The notes below the pieces were generated by a model, which had not been told where the DNA came from, did not search any database, and saw only the letters and a list, made by a program, of their open reading frames with translations. A program made the translations under genes and the position numbers. Shown here piece by piece: positions 1 through 11,270 of a stretch of 64,000 nucleotides of DNA. Each line of letters opens with the position of its first letter. Within the stretch, counting starts at the first letter, position 1. The stretch is from Plantago major (taxonomy: Eukaryota > Streptophyta > Magnoliopsida > Lamiales > Plantaginaceae): assembly GCA_026545765.1 (NCBI GenBank), contig JAIFAC010000114.1, positions 1 through 64,000 of the forward strand, given 5' to 3'.

Positions 1-895
1 AAAGTCCGCACTTTTGGGCATGTACTGTTCGGTGTACACGTCATGAACCCTCATGACATATAGCTTTTTAAAGGCCACGCCAAGATATAGGTAGTATCCA
101 AACGCGTCTAACATTTATCAACGGTGGTAACTAGTACCATATATCCACCAGATTTTTTTATTTTAATTTTAGAGAACGAAAAACCTAATACAATCTTTAT
201 CAATACAAGTAGGGCACATAAACCTCTCCACAAACTTGGACTTGGAAATGGTTTCGTATAAGCAAATAAGAATGTGAAACATGCTGCTCATTACACTTAA
301 CTTACATAGAGTGTATGAGAATGACGAGGCGCAAATAAGGAGTTTGCAGACTTCACACAAAGCGCCAGACAATATTTTTTCATCTGCCAGCGCTTACTCA
401 ACCTGTGGTTTTTGACTATGTAATTAGAAATGTATTTCATTTACAATGTAAACGAACTTAGTAAACTTAAACATGCAAACTGCTAATAGTCAAGGATCAA
501 CAAAGTAAAAGCATTAAATGTGTTGGTACATGCAATAGACGCCGACTGGGAGACGCACTTAGACTCAATGTATGTAATAATAAATATAAGACAAAAGTAC
601 AAAATATCGAGAAAGAAACACATCCAAAACATGCAAATAAGAAGCTTACATATCAAACTCAAACACCCCTCCCCATACCCTTCGGTCTCGCGTCTGAGCA
701 AACGAAGTGAAAAGAGAAAGAGGGAGAGTTGATAAGATGTAGGCTTCCTGATTGAAGGTTTCAAGATGCGGAGAAGTACTACACCAAAACTAGTGGATTA
801 GTGGACTTAGGCCGCCATCCATCTCCATTGCTCCTCAGATTTCTTCTTTCTCTTTGTCACAAGATGGTCGATCGCACCACAACACGCATTTGAAA
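1..895 (-). other. 3' non-coding region of element A
   Basis: No gene is visible. Read on the minus strand this matches 21200-21965 of element C in order, for example the stretch around 430-520 against C 21430-21500, and the first 160 bases against C 21800-21960. A polypurine tract (GGGGAGGGG on the minus strand, about 665-676) follows a degenerate copy of the GCTCGAGG..CGAGC hairpin found in the sister elements. Short open frames here are chance. Confidence 0.7.
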
Positions 896-1589
896 CAATG
901 ACTTTCAGCTAACTCAAGGTGGGGACAAAAGGGTATACTAGCTCGCTGGCAAGTGGGAGGTGATGAGAAAGGTATACTAGTGTCCCTTAGCGAGTATGCG
1001 AGTGCTCAAATCAGCGACAATTACATTCTCGAGATTGATATGGCGTCCCCGCCATGATGTCACGAGGCTGGGCCAACAGGATCGTCTCAAGAAAGTAACA
1101 TTTCTCTCGCGTATGAATGAGAGAGCCAATCAGAAGATGTGGAGGTGCCTATGTGCAATTTCTGGTGTGGCCTTCGCCTTCTGTCACGGTGAGGAACTGC
1201 TAAGAACCCGTTGATAAAGACGTGGCGAGAACTCAATTTATCCCCTAATGGGCACCCAAGGAGTAAGAGACGCTTCTCGATCTTCCTATCGCTATAGTTA
1301 GAATAGAACTCCAAGACAAGCTCCGTGATAAGATCCGGGATTGTCTCGCTAATTTGAGCCATCTTGTAGTTTCGAGCATGTTCTTCAAAGGAGTTATGTA
1401 CTCCAAGTATTCTTCCGCCTCATCACCGGTACCTCAAATCCACTCCTTGTTCAGATGAAACCCCTATGAGCATTCTTCCGCTTGTATGTCAAGCTTCTAC
1501 AAGAATAAGGTGAGGCCAAATTTTATAGGTGGGGTCCACCAGCCCAATGCTATTCCTCGATGGTTCTCCGTGGCTTCCCGAGAAGGCAT
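896..1589 (-). pseudogene. Element A ORF2, putative plant transposon protein domain (broken)
   Basis: The start is placed at 1589 because the same MPS(R/Q)E start and the preceding bases are shared with ORF2 of element C (20393). Downstream the reading shows FYSNYSDR (C has FYANYDDR) and, in other frames, IAGT-YQSRECNCR corresponding to the GRHINLGNVIV block of C. This order (FYANL-like motif, then a conserved INLG..I motif about 90 residues later) fits my recollection of the plant transposon protein domain family PF20167, whose function is unknown. At least four frame changes and several stops make it non-coding. It sits where Athila elements carry their env-like gene, but no signal peptide or membrane segment was seen. 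Confidence 0.6.
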
Positions 1590-1975
1590 GATTAATCAAA
1601 TTGACAACAACAAGAGGAGACGCAGAGAGAGAGTATGAGTGTTAGTGGACAATTGCTAAGCTAACAAAATCTCAAGGCTTTGTGGAAGAATGAAGAAGAA
1701 TGGTGGAATTGAAGTGGGGTTATGTAGAAAGAAAGAGGGAAGTCAATGGAAGAGGAGAAGGAGAGACGGCCAAGGCTCACATTAGGAAATCATGCGACGC
1801 CTGCTTAGTTATGCTAACTAATCGTGTACTCCAGCTTAGTTTTCGCTAACTAATCATGTCGCTAAGTAAATCCACATCGCCATTACTACCGTTGTTCTTT
1901 TTTTTTTTTGAAATAAAAGAAGGAAAGAACGTGAATGCAACTACTTTATGAAAGAAAACATGAATGCAATGCGAG
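1590..1975 (-). promoter_or_regulatory. Spacer between protease and ORF2 of element A, with TTAG palindromes and leader
   Basis: Contains no gene. On the minus strand it holds repeated short palindromic units around TTAGTTAGCGAAAACTAA (1800-1870), then a CT-rich stretch with TCTACATAACCCC (about 1730), then a leader collinear with element C 20220-20392. The arrangement matches that of C, although the palindrome sequence differs. A promoter role is inference only. Confidence 0.4.
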
Positions 1976-1992
1976 CTATCTAAAGCAAGTAA

Positions 1993-2022
1993 AGCCTGTG
2001 TTGCTCTCGGATGCGCTTTTGT
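1993..2022 (-). other. Conserved GCGC..GAGGCAACC-type motif of element A (degenerate)
   Basis: On the minus strand it reads AAAGCGCATCCGAGAGCAAC, aligned with AAGCGCTTCTCGGGAGGCAA in C (19973) and AAGGCGCTTATCCGGAGGCA in B (10412). It always lies just after the protease tail and before the spacer. Confidence 0.5.
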
Positions 2023-3741
2023 TTAAGTCTCTATCTTGACTTTCACACTCTAGTTGGTATACATCGGGTACTAGACTTCCTTGCTCAATTCTCCGCCTTT
2101 TGACCGCTAATAGATAAAAAAGGTCCAACATACCCCGCAGAATAATCTCGCGGATAAAACTCAGGCAATAATCCAATGCCTTCACCATGCCGACCTTACC
2201 ATTCACCTCAGAGTGTTCAGGCATCTAAATACGCTTAATATCTATTCTAGCTAATAATAAAATGGCCAGCCAAGGAGGATCAGATCGTCCTCGCTTCCGA
2301 TCTTCCCGACATCCTCGTAACAAAATTGGTGATAATAGTTTCACCATTCAATTTAATCGCGACACCCTTCGCTAATCCAATGGTTCTATGTGACCCATCC
2401 GCTATTAGAGTCGAAGCTTTCATCTCTTCCAAGCTTGTAAAGCCACATCCCTTAAATGCATCAGATGGGATTATATTACATGTAGCTCAGTATCTAAAGT
2501 CGCAATGACTTTTGAATTTCCCATCCCAACTACGATGTTAAAGCTCTTTCATCGAGAGTATGCTCTTTCACATTTTCGCTAACTCTTCTTCCTCGCAGTG
2601 AACTTCAACCTCAAATTTCCGAAATGCCTACTATAGTCGCAGATAATCTTCCTCTTTTGCAAAACACAATTCTTAACGAAACGGTCGGGTCTTCGTCTCC
2701 GGATCAACTCTCAATGTAATCACGGAGTTATCACCTCTTCTACAACCGCTTCAATAGCAATCGAATCGACGATGCACACCCACAAGTTGCAAAAATCTAT
2801 TTTGAAACTTCTACATCGGGTCTCATCTACGTAAACGTCACCTCAACCGGAGTTTCGCTATAACCTTGATCGCCATTGCTTCTATCCGGCACCAGAACTT
2901 TTCCTTTCTCCCTCTCTCGTTCTTCTCATAGCCAAGGACGCCAGATCTTGTCGTTGTCCTTCTCCGCCTTCCCAATATGAAAGTCGGTGGATCACAGATA
3001 CCTGGTCTCGCCAAGATAAACTTCATGACACGACATGAAGTCTCCTAATATCATCACTAATCTAGAGATACCTACCGTCGACTTCCGAACTTCGGGTCAA
3101 GTTCTCGCTGTTATCAGTATAGCTCAATAGGGATCTATCACCTCGTCGATTAAACCGATTGTGTGAGGTTTCGTACCCTCCTCGTCGCATTGAAGTTGTT
3201 CCTTTTCCGCCAAGAACTGCTTCCCATCCACCCAAAGATACCTCCTGTAGTGCTTCCACTTCGGACTGCTTCCTTTCGATGGCTAGATCAGACCTGCACA
3301 TATTAGCTCCGTGTCCAGGGTTCTTGCAGACTCCACAAACTTCGTGAGATAAGTTTGGTCAGTCAAAGCGCATATGCCTTAAGTTGCTCGATTTCATTGT
3401 GTTACTGCACTCAAGGCCGATCTCTCCTTCACATAGGTGGCGTTAGCTTTGCCCCTTGCCGTGTTTCTCTGGGTTCTGTTGGTTATTCTGCGCAAATTAG
3501 CTTAACTTATCCTTCAGAGCATATGCGGTTAGCTCCATCATGCTACCACCACAAGACACATCTATCAAAGATTGCTGGTTCTCATTTAATTCATCATAGA
3601 AATACTGATTTAGATCAGCCTGTGGGAACCTGTGATGAGGACAATGAGAGAGAAGACCCCTGAACCTATCCCACGCCTCATATAGAAACTCACATACATC
3701 CGGTAAAAGTGCTGATCTGCTGCCTAATCGCAAAAGTTTTA

Positions 3742-5107
3742 TGATGTGCTCAAATTATTACTTAGAAACCAAGTAGTAAGAAGTTGTTGTAGATGTATAA
3801 AGTTAAACCACGTGATCGTCGCTAAGGAGCCAATCTGCCACTATAGTGATGCAGAGCAAATACGGATGTTTGCGTAAACAAGATTTGAAAATTTGTATTT
3901 TTACCTAAACTAAACCTAACACAGAAATGAAGAAAACTAGTTGGTGAAAATCAATGGAAAGAAGAGCGAACACTAGCGAATGATCCCATATGCCAATCCA
4001 ATACTAGGTAATCGCTCATATTTGTCACACCTGTCCGATGCATGTAGCAATCAATTCAATTCAACCGATTGTAATTAATATTTAAAACTGAGTAATCGTG
4101 GGTTGTCATGCCACAACTTAACCAAAACAACTTTGAAGGTTTAAAACTAGCCTATTGAATTGAAGGTTTTATGAAGATTTAAAACTAGATGAACCTATAT
4201 GAACGAATATAAACCCTAGATTCAATCAGATAACCATCACATAACTACCGAAGTTCGAGAGGTTTAACTACTCATGATGGAATCAAGACTAAAGAAGGCA
4301 TGGTATTGAATACACAGCATAAACATGGTGATAATCGTATGTAAGATCATACAATTCGATAAATGTAAGAAAACAATGAATTGTAGATAAGCAATAGAGA
4401 GTTATCAATAAATTACCAAGAATTCATGTCTATGATTCTTACAAGATGAAAACCAAGCTCCAAAGATCAATCAATGATACACTAGGTTCTTAGGTCCCAA
4501 ATAGGGTTCGTAATAAGTTATCTTTGAAGTTATGGTGAAAGAAATCTATGTATAGGAGAAAAACGAAGAAAATCCGTCAATTCTCAGAAATCGCCATCGC
4601 TAAATCTTCGCCACGGCGAAGAAAATAGTTTCATTTCTTCGAGACAATCGCTTAGGTCCCCAAATTACGCAAAAATCTCACCGCGGGAGAACATCATTAC
4701 CACAAGCGAACCTCTCAGAATCTTTGTCGATGAATTTGATCATTCTCGCCAAAACAAAAGTTGTAGCCCTCAATTATTATCTTGCCGTGACCACCAGCAC
4801 AGGTCAATCGGACATCATATCGTAGAGTTATGGCCAACCGCTAGACCGCCCCGTCAAACATCACTTTTGCAAGCTTAAACGGTTTCAAATCTTCGTCAAC
4901 TCAATCCACTTCCGTTACCGCCATTTCACATTCAAAGATTTAGAACCAAAGTTTTCACTCCGATTTTCACCTTCGACACAAAATCCTACAAAACACAAAC
5001 AAGAAACCAAGCATGAAAACGTACTAAAATAATATAAAACTAAGGTCAAAGACTAACAATAGACGATTAAAACGGACCAAATGAGACGTTAGAATATTGT
5101 CTGATCA
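3742..5107 (-). mobile_element. Solo LTR inserted in gag of element A, 5-bp TSD TTTTA
   Basis: A 1366-bp insertion with TG...CA ends (TGATGTGCTC at 3742, CTGATCA ending at 5107), flanked by TTTTA at 3737-3741 and 5108-5112. Removing it makes the flanking gag DNA collinear with element C 18150-18200. No primer site, polypurine tract or coding motif is inside, so it is a solo LTR, not a full element. Minus orientation is preferred because the minus strand ends GCACATCA, like the other LTRs here, and carries an 'ATCTTGGGAGCTT-like' zone also seen in the LTR of D. A partial relative starts at 15227. Confidence 0.8.
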
Positions 5108-5690
5108 TTTTAGACTGGGGGTAATACTTTTGCATGGATGCAATCAGATACCTAGGCAATGTGGTTAGCTTCCTTCGTCTAAACCATTCATCCACGTCTG
5201 CGTTTAGTCATTCAAACACGTAGGAAAACCTTCATCCTTAGATCGTTATCAATAACACCTCACCCTTAGCTAGGCACCCAATGAAAAGCTCCAACTCTAA
5301 CATAAATCCCATGACATCCTCATTCTTCTGCCCATAGAACTTCGGAAGTAGGGCCATAAGATGCCCCATAATATCAAAGTTCCTCACGTTGTCTGGGACG
5401 ACAATGCTGGGTCGGTGGTTTCCCAGAGGTGGTGCGAAGATACATCCATGGAAGGTGGTGGTTTGTTAGCCATTTCGATATGTCAACAATTACTGCACTT
5501 ATCGCCTCCCGATCTTTCTCTCGCTACAATGCCCATCGTATCGCCAATAAACGGTGCAATGGTGAATCAAGACCTCTTCTTCCGCTCATGCACTACCCGA
5601 AGGGAATGCATTAGCAGAGAACAAAAAATAGTGAATTAAAATACGTAAAATAAAAATATCACACAAGAATTAGAACTTAATGAGGAGTTA

Positions 5691-5708
5691 AGTCCCGCAA
5701 TGGCGCCA
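5691..5708 (-). promoter_or_regulatory. Primer-binding site of element A
   Basis: On the minus strand it reads TGGCGCCATTGCGGGACT, 6 bases inside the LTR end. It matches TGGCGCCGCTGCCGGGGA of C with a few changes. This class of site is known from Athila-type elements (usually attributed to tRNA-Asp). Confidence 0.75.
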
Positions 5709-5714
5709 AAAACT

Positions 5715-7123
5715 TGATGTCAAATCAAAGTTCTCAATTTGTTTTAAGCCAAGAGTTTATCCTCAACACTACGTAAAACCTCAGAGGTAGTGGAGTTAAC
5801 CCCGAGGTCACCTCAGACTTAACTAAGTCGAGTCTTGTTTACGTAATAAAAGTAACAAATATGAAAAGCAAGAATGTTTGTTTGCTTCGGCAACGAGATG
5901 ATATACTAAAGTAAATAACTACTTGCAATTACTAGAAACCGAATTAACACTAACGAGATTGAATATGAATGGGGAAAATTATGGAGTGGTAACGCCAATG
6001 CTAGTTAGCAGGTGATATATGTGATTCACGGATCGACTATGCAAGTTGTCACGCCTCGAGTTCAAAAACGAATAGCACTAATGAAGGCGCCATTACTAGG
6101 CTACAATCAATTTGACTAACTCTACTATCACCGCTTTGCAATTAATCGTTAAATCAAGCAAGACGAAAGACATTTGGGTGTATTGATTAAATGCCTAATC
6201 TAATAGTGATTTTGTCAGAGATCATCAAATATGATAAGTGAATAGTAATCGATCTAAAAGCATAAGTAGTCAATCCCGATGCACTTCGAATCATATAAAC
6301 CCTAGCTAGCAAGATTCAATCACCACCCCATAATACGGTGTTTCGCCACTCATGACCAGAAAAGCATAATCATACTAGCAATAAACATAATCTCAAGCAG
6401 AAAATAGAGATTCGAATAGATTGATAAAATTTTACCCTTCGTTGTCACAAACCCTAGGTAGAAATTGTAGAACGAAAACGAATCGATGCCAAAGGTGTGT
6501 AGATAATCTCCCAATCAACGTCAATCTTCAAAGCTTAAAACGCTTCAATTACCTCAAATCGGTAATTGCCTTTGAGAACTAGGTCTAGCTCTTGAGTAAG
6601 GTGGTGTTCTTCACAATAGAAAAGTAATTATGTCTTGTTCTAAGTAATAGATAGGAGAAAAACTAGGTCTGGGCGAATTAGGAAACAAAATCGCATCGAC
6701 AAGAACGGTAAGAAGAAATCAAGGCTGTCATTGAAAATCAAGGCGTCATTGGCTGAAAATCGGTATCGCCAAGAATCGAATCGTGTCGCTAATCTCCAAA
6801 TCGGTATCGCTTGCGATACGCCAAGTAGTGAGATGTCATGCTTCTCCGAGTGACTATTTTGCCCTTTGACACCTTTGACTCGATTCTTGATATTTTGGCC
6901 TTCCCGCCCACTTCTAGCATCCATACGAGGCATTGAACTCCAAATCTTGTAGATGCATACAAATACACCATTTTGCCTACAATTAGCGCGTTTAGCCAAA
7001 TATCTACAAAATGTATATAGAACAAAACAAGTAAAAATACTCTATGAAAACTAAATAAACTATACTCAAGGATGACAAAAGACAAGAAAAAGACAAATGA
7101 AACGGCATTTAAACCACTCATCA
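5715..7123 (-). repeat. 5' LTR of element A
   Basis: About 1.41 kb. On the minus strand it begins TGATGAGTGG (7123) and ends GACATCA (5715) beside the primer site. It aligns with the 5' LTR of C (16037-17550) in the same order: the 'gtcatccttgagtatag' zone near 7070, the 'gccaaaatatcgag' zone near 6890, the 'attacctcaaatcgg' zone near 6550, and the end zone near 5720-5830. Short open frames in it are chance. Confidence 0.85.
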
Positions 7124-7893
7124 AACATCGCTTTCATTTCACACAATAGTTCGGGAGTTTTGAGAGGTCTTAGGTTCCGTGAATCATCCATCCGATCAAA
7201 GTTGGAGTCTTGTTAACCATTCGAGTCTCAAGATTTCTTCCCGTAAAAGTACATTCACCATTGTTAATCCATCGAGCTTGCTAATTCTTCATTAATCCGT
7301 AATTATGTATCGCTTCGATTTCTTACTTCTTATGTATGTTTATGCTTTTGTTTATAATATATCTTACCCGTGACAACATGAGTATGAGAAGCTAAACATC
7401 ACCCATGGGTTGGTGGTGAATTCTTGAGCATGCTAGGATAGACTTTTGGATGAATTTACACTATTTCTTTGTTTTGTCAATTCTTATGAATCGCTTTGTA
7501 GTTCAATTCCTTAGCAATCATTTCTTAATACCCAAAATCTACAAGAGGGATTCGCACCTCTAGGTTACTTACAATTTAAGCCCAACACATTCGACTACAA
7601 ATGATGACTATATAATAGACGCACTCTACTACGCTGATAAAACGGTTTCACTTTCAAAAGTCGTACCCATTGCAAACCTATTCTAGCTAGCTCTTGATGA
7701 AACCACCACCCAAAGTCTCCTTTGATTGATTACAAAACCCGTGTTTGCCGCTTACTCTTTCAGGTGATTGGAGGTCGAAGACGCATTTTAAGACAAACTA
7801 GTTCTTTAAAACTCGACAAGCTTAGTTAAGTCCTTCAAGAACGACACTCGTAAGTAACTTATAAACTCACTACGTGCTTTCTCTAGTGCATCA
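7124..7893 (+). repeat. 5' LTR of element B, 5' part missing
   Basis: Identified by its end, GTGCATCA (7893) followed by the primer site, and by the close match of 7450-7893 to 23270-23768. The expected TGATGAG start is not present: the sequence begins directly at the outer edge of element A, which probably inserted here and carries the rest beyond the left window edge. Confidence 0.7.
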
Positions 7894-7899
7894 AGTTTT

Positions 7900-7917
7900 T
7901 GGCGCCGTGCCGGGGAC
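7900..7917 (+). promoter_or_regulatory. Primer-binding site of element B
   Basis: TGGCGCCGTGCCGGGGAC, six bases after the LTR end and directly before the gag leader. It has one base less than the canonical Athila-type site. Confidence 0.8.
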
Positions 7918-8027
7918 TTAAATCCTTAGTTTGTGTTTAAAAAATTAGTTTACTCGGTTATATGTGTGATATCTGTTCGTGGAGAAATTTGGTTTCATAC
8001 CTTTAACTTTTCTGATTGCAGGTAGTT

Positions 8028-10410
8028 TATGCAAGGGAGAAGGAACTTGAACCTTCCAAAGAGCGCCTTTTTTGTCGACGATATTGAAAGGCACCAGAGG
8101 AGGTTGAGGTTTAGTCTTGCTGGTACGCAAGCAAGTGAGGTTATTGACGTAACTGATTCGGAGTCTGATACATAAGCTCCTATTCTTCAAGCGGATATGG
8201 GTGATACAGCTAATGGCGGAGGTGCTGGTGGTTCTGGTACTGGAGGAGTAGCAGGTCATATTGTTCCTAGAATACGATCCACAATATATTCAAGGCTCAT
8301 GTCGAGCACATAAGTCGCGATCGCTCGCCTAAAGTGGTCTTGAGTATGAGCAAGCCATATCTTCTTCAACACGCTCCCAAGTTCTATGGGATGGAAAAGA
8401 AGATGCTATGGGCTTCTTGAAGGAGTTGGAGATGTTCATAGCGATACATACAACAGGGTCGAGGATGAAGATATTCCCATATGCTTAGCGGATAGGCTAA
8501 GGCATGGTTAAATATGCTTCCGAGGTGTCATTGACTACTTGGGTGGAGATCCGTGAAGCTTTCACGGACCGATGCTATCCTCAATCAAAGACTACCACTT
8601 TGAAGGCACAATCAGTGGTCCCAACAACTCCATGATGAGACATTCTACGGCTTGGGAGATGTTCAAGATGCCCCAAGAAAAGTGTCGCTATCACCGACTA
8701 AGTTCATGGATCCGATGCAATACTTCTATGATGAATTGAACGAGAATCAACAATCTTATGTTGACGTAGCTAGTGGTGGAAGCATCATGGATCTTACACC
8801 AAGGAGCCGAACAACCTTTTCATCAAGGTAAGAAGAATTCGCAAGACAAGAGTAAAAGTAGAGAGAAGTAGGGGCTTAGGAGTGGGGGCTTAGGAGTGAG
8901 GTGAATGCCACCTTGATGATTCTAGAAGATCAACGAGCTAGAAATGGATTTAAGGCAAGTGAAGTTGTTAGCGTGAATGGTCGTAATCCATATGCTCAAG
9001 AGAAGTGTGGATTTGCAACAACTACAAGCACAAGGCAAATCAATGTAGGGTCGATTTCTCGCCAAGGAGGTGTCTGGATTACATCTGGAGGAAGGAGAAG
9101 ACGGTGTCAAGTAAGGCTAATAGGGGATATTTCCGATGTATAGACCAAGGATGTTGGTTTTGGAGGGAAGGACCGGTACCATGTTCGCTTCCTAACCAAA
9201 TCTACCCCAATGTGGATCGTCAAGTCGAGCTACATAAATGATCATTGTGATAATCCTACTCCTAAGGAAGAGGACCAAATTAAAGGATTCCACCGAGTAG
9301 CAAAATCGAGGAGTTCATGGAGAAGTCGCAGAGATTTATCGACGGGGCTCAAAGGCACCAGAAGAAGACGGATGGGAGGTTGTCGGTTCTAGAAAGGGAC
9401 AACAAGGATAGCAAAAGGAACTTCAAGAGTTGCTTGATAGGAGTCACATCCAGGAGAAGGGGAGGTTGCCTCGAGCAACCGAAACGCCATGGCAATCAAG
9501 CGTTAACACTGAGGTACCGGTTGAAATAACAGTATCCAAAAGATAGTGCAAGAGTCAAGGTCCCAAAATCGCAAGTGGAGGAATGTTGTGAATTTAGTCA
9601 CCACGACTCTCCTCCCAAGGAGATAAAGGTACATGCGACTTCCAATGATTTAATTCCTTATAATGTAGTCTTGTGGAACCGTGAGTAGGAATGATATTGT
9701 TGATGCTATTGTTGTTGGTAACAAAGATGATGGTGTTGATGTTGGCGGTAGAGAAAGGGTCAGACCCCATTGTGGTTGATACCCGGTTGAGGAGGTGCAC
9801 ATCGCAATGGTAGATAAATCACCACCGGGAGGTGATTAAGAAGAAGGGCTCCAAAACAACCAATTCGTGGATTTAATGTCAAGGGTTTTGGTAGTTCGAG
9901 GGAGTGTCGGGGATGTTGGACACCGGGCTGGTGTCAATGTCATGTCGCATTTAAATGTACAAGGCTAGTAGAGTGAGGGGGCTTAAGGAGAAGAAGCTCA
10001 TGGTGAGAATAGCAAATGGCTCAGACGAGACCATTAGGTAGTAGAAGATGTCAAACCGTCAGTAATGATTCCGGATAACCGACTTCTATGTGTTGGTGCC
10101 GTAGGAAGGGACCGAAGTGGGAGATGGATGGTGCTTTGGGGAGACCGTTTATCGAGATGATTGATCTCACGATCAATAAGCGCCACCGTCGAGCCACTTA
10201 CGATGTAAAGGGCGTGCAACGCGAGTTGCAAGCCTTCACTCCACCTAACACATCTTGTTCTTATGAAAATCCACTTGTAGGATTTGTAGGACCTGTTTAT
10301 GTGTGTTCTTGTGCGCAGGGATTAGGTACAAAAAGACTTAAGGGGAAGAAGAAGTCCTGTATCAAAACCGTAGTACATGAACTTCGTGAAGAATCAAGCT
10401 ATCGAGTATA
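8028..10410 (+). pseudogene. Element B gag-protease (Athila-like), heavily broken
   Basis: The start at 8028 (MQGRR..L..P, then FVDDIERHQRRLR) matches the start of C (MNGRRGLDSP, IDDIDSIKVQRRLR). A Gly-rich stretch follows (about 8200-8260), then KFYGM..K (8370), the gag core with YFYDELNEN (8722-8750) and VDVASGGSIMDLT, a decayed zinc knuckle (CNNYKHKANQC, 9010-9045), a charged linker, a protease with LDTG at 9916-9930, ADG/ANGS-like block at 10010, and GALGRPFIEMIDLTIN at 10130-10180, the C-terminal GRPF motif of retropepsins. Stops and frameshifts occur throughout. Gag has no continuing pol downstream. Confidence 0.65.
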
Positions 10411-11270
10411 AAAGGCGCTTATCCGGAGGCAACCTTAATGATTCAACCCTTCCTTCATTTGTATTGCATATAGTATTCATTTAGCATATTTTCCTTCTTT
10501 TCTCAAAAATTCAAAAAATCTTTAAATTCATTTTATTTTGAATTATTAGTATAAATTTGTATTCACGCTTAATTTTCTTTTATTTAAAAAGAATAGAAAA
10601 GGAAAAATCAAAAAATACATTAATCGATCAGGCATCTCTCGTAGTGGTAGAATAAAAGAGTCAGCCTTCTTTCCTCTTTCTTCTTTCTTCCTCCTCTTCT
10701 TCTCACTTCCTCCTCCATTCCAAGCGACTGCCCCAACCCCAAATTCTTCCAACTTTCTCATTTCTTCACCAAATCTCTTGTACTTTGACTCTTTTCGAAG
10801 CACTCATCATCTAGAACAACATTCTTGCATCCATTCATCCGATCCATTCAAATTGAGGTAATCACAACCCTTCTTGCTACGTTTTGGGGATTTTGACATT
10901 CGAATGATTTTTGGATTATGAATGCTAGTATGTATTCACTTTGTTACTTGTTGAACATAATACTAGTCTTGATTGTTGATTTGATTCTTGATTATGACTT
11001 TCAACCAAAATTGCAATAAATTCATCATGTCAACATTTGCTACTTTGCTCAATAGTGACTTGAATTGGGAGTGTTATCTTTGAGTATTTTCGCATAGCCC
11101 TTTGCTTTCATTAAGATTTAGGATTCTTTGAGCTTTGTTGTTCTTGCACGCACTATGATTAAAATTGCTTATTTGATAGGAAAAGGCGATAACCTTGTGA
11201 GTTGAGCTTCTAAGTCGAGTCTTGTGTTTTTGCGATAAGAAGTGAGCTAACACCTATTTATGTAGGTACC
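10411..11270 (+). promoter_or_regulatory. Spacer and leader between protease and ORF2 of element B
   Basis: Begins with the conserved GGCGCTTATCCGGAGGCAAC motif (10413), then AT-rich DNA, then AGAATAAAAGAG (10647) followed by a 100-bp pyrimidine-rich leader (10660-10760). It ends in a splice-acceptor-like CCTATTTATGTAG (11253-11265), five bases before the ORF2 ATG. No gene is seen. Promoter and splicing roles are inferred from position only. Confidence 0.4.

Larger units (their letters stand above)
1976..5589 (-). pseudogene. Element A gag-protease (Athila-like), split by a solo LTR
   Basis: The start at 5589 (MSGRRGLDSP) is homologous to the C start at 17687. The N-terminal part lies at 5108-5589 and is then interrupted by the solo LTR. 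The gag core resumes at 3736, with LYEAWDRFRGLLSHCPHHRF and DLNQYFYDELNENQQ, the Athila-type retrotransposon gag signature. A perfect zinc knuckle CGVCKNPGHGANMC (C-x2-C-x4-H-x4-C) lies at about 3292-3335; in element C its last Cys is Tyr. A coiled, charged linker follows, then protease around 2400-2620 with LDT at the active-site position and the tail VNGKVGMVKALDY at 2155-2210. Gag would coat RNA in virus-like particles and protease would process it. Multiple stops and frameshifts abolish function. Confidence 0.75.
1..7123 (-). mobile_element. Element A: Athila-like, pol-less gypsy element (left end outside window)
   Basis: Read on the minus strand it runs: 5' LTR (5715-7123), primer site, gag and protease (5589 down to 1976), spacer, ORF2 (1589 down to about 896), then a 3' non-coding region that leaves the window. 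The whole interior is collinear with element C on the plus strand, including the zinc knuckle, the protease tail and the 3' region, so the two are copies of one family. There is no RT, RNase H or integrase between protease and ORF2. A solo LTR (3742-5107) splits gag. The outer LTR edge ends in TCA at 7123, next to AACAT, the expected target duplication. A appears to have inserted into the 5' LTR of element B. Confidence 0.8.
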
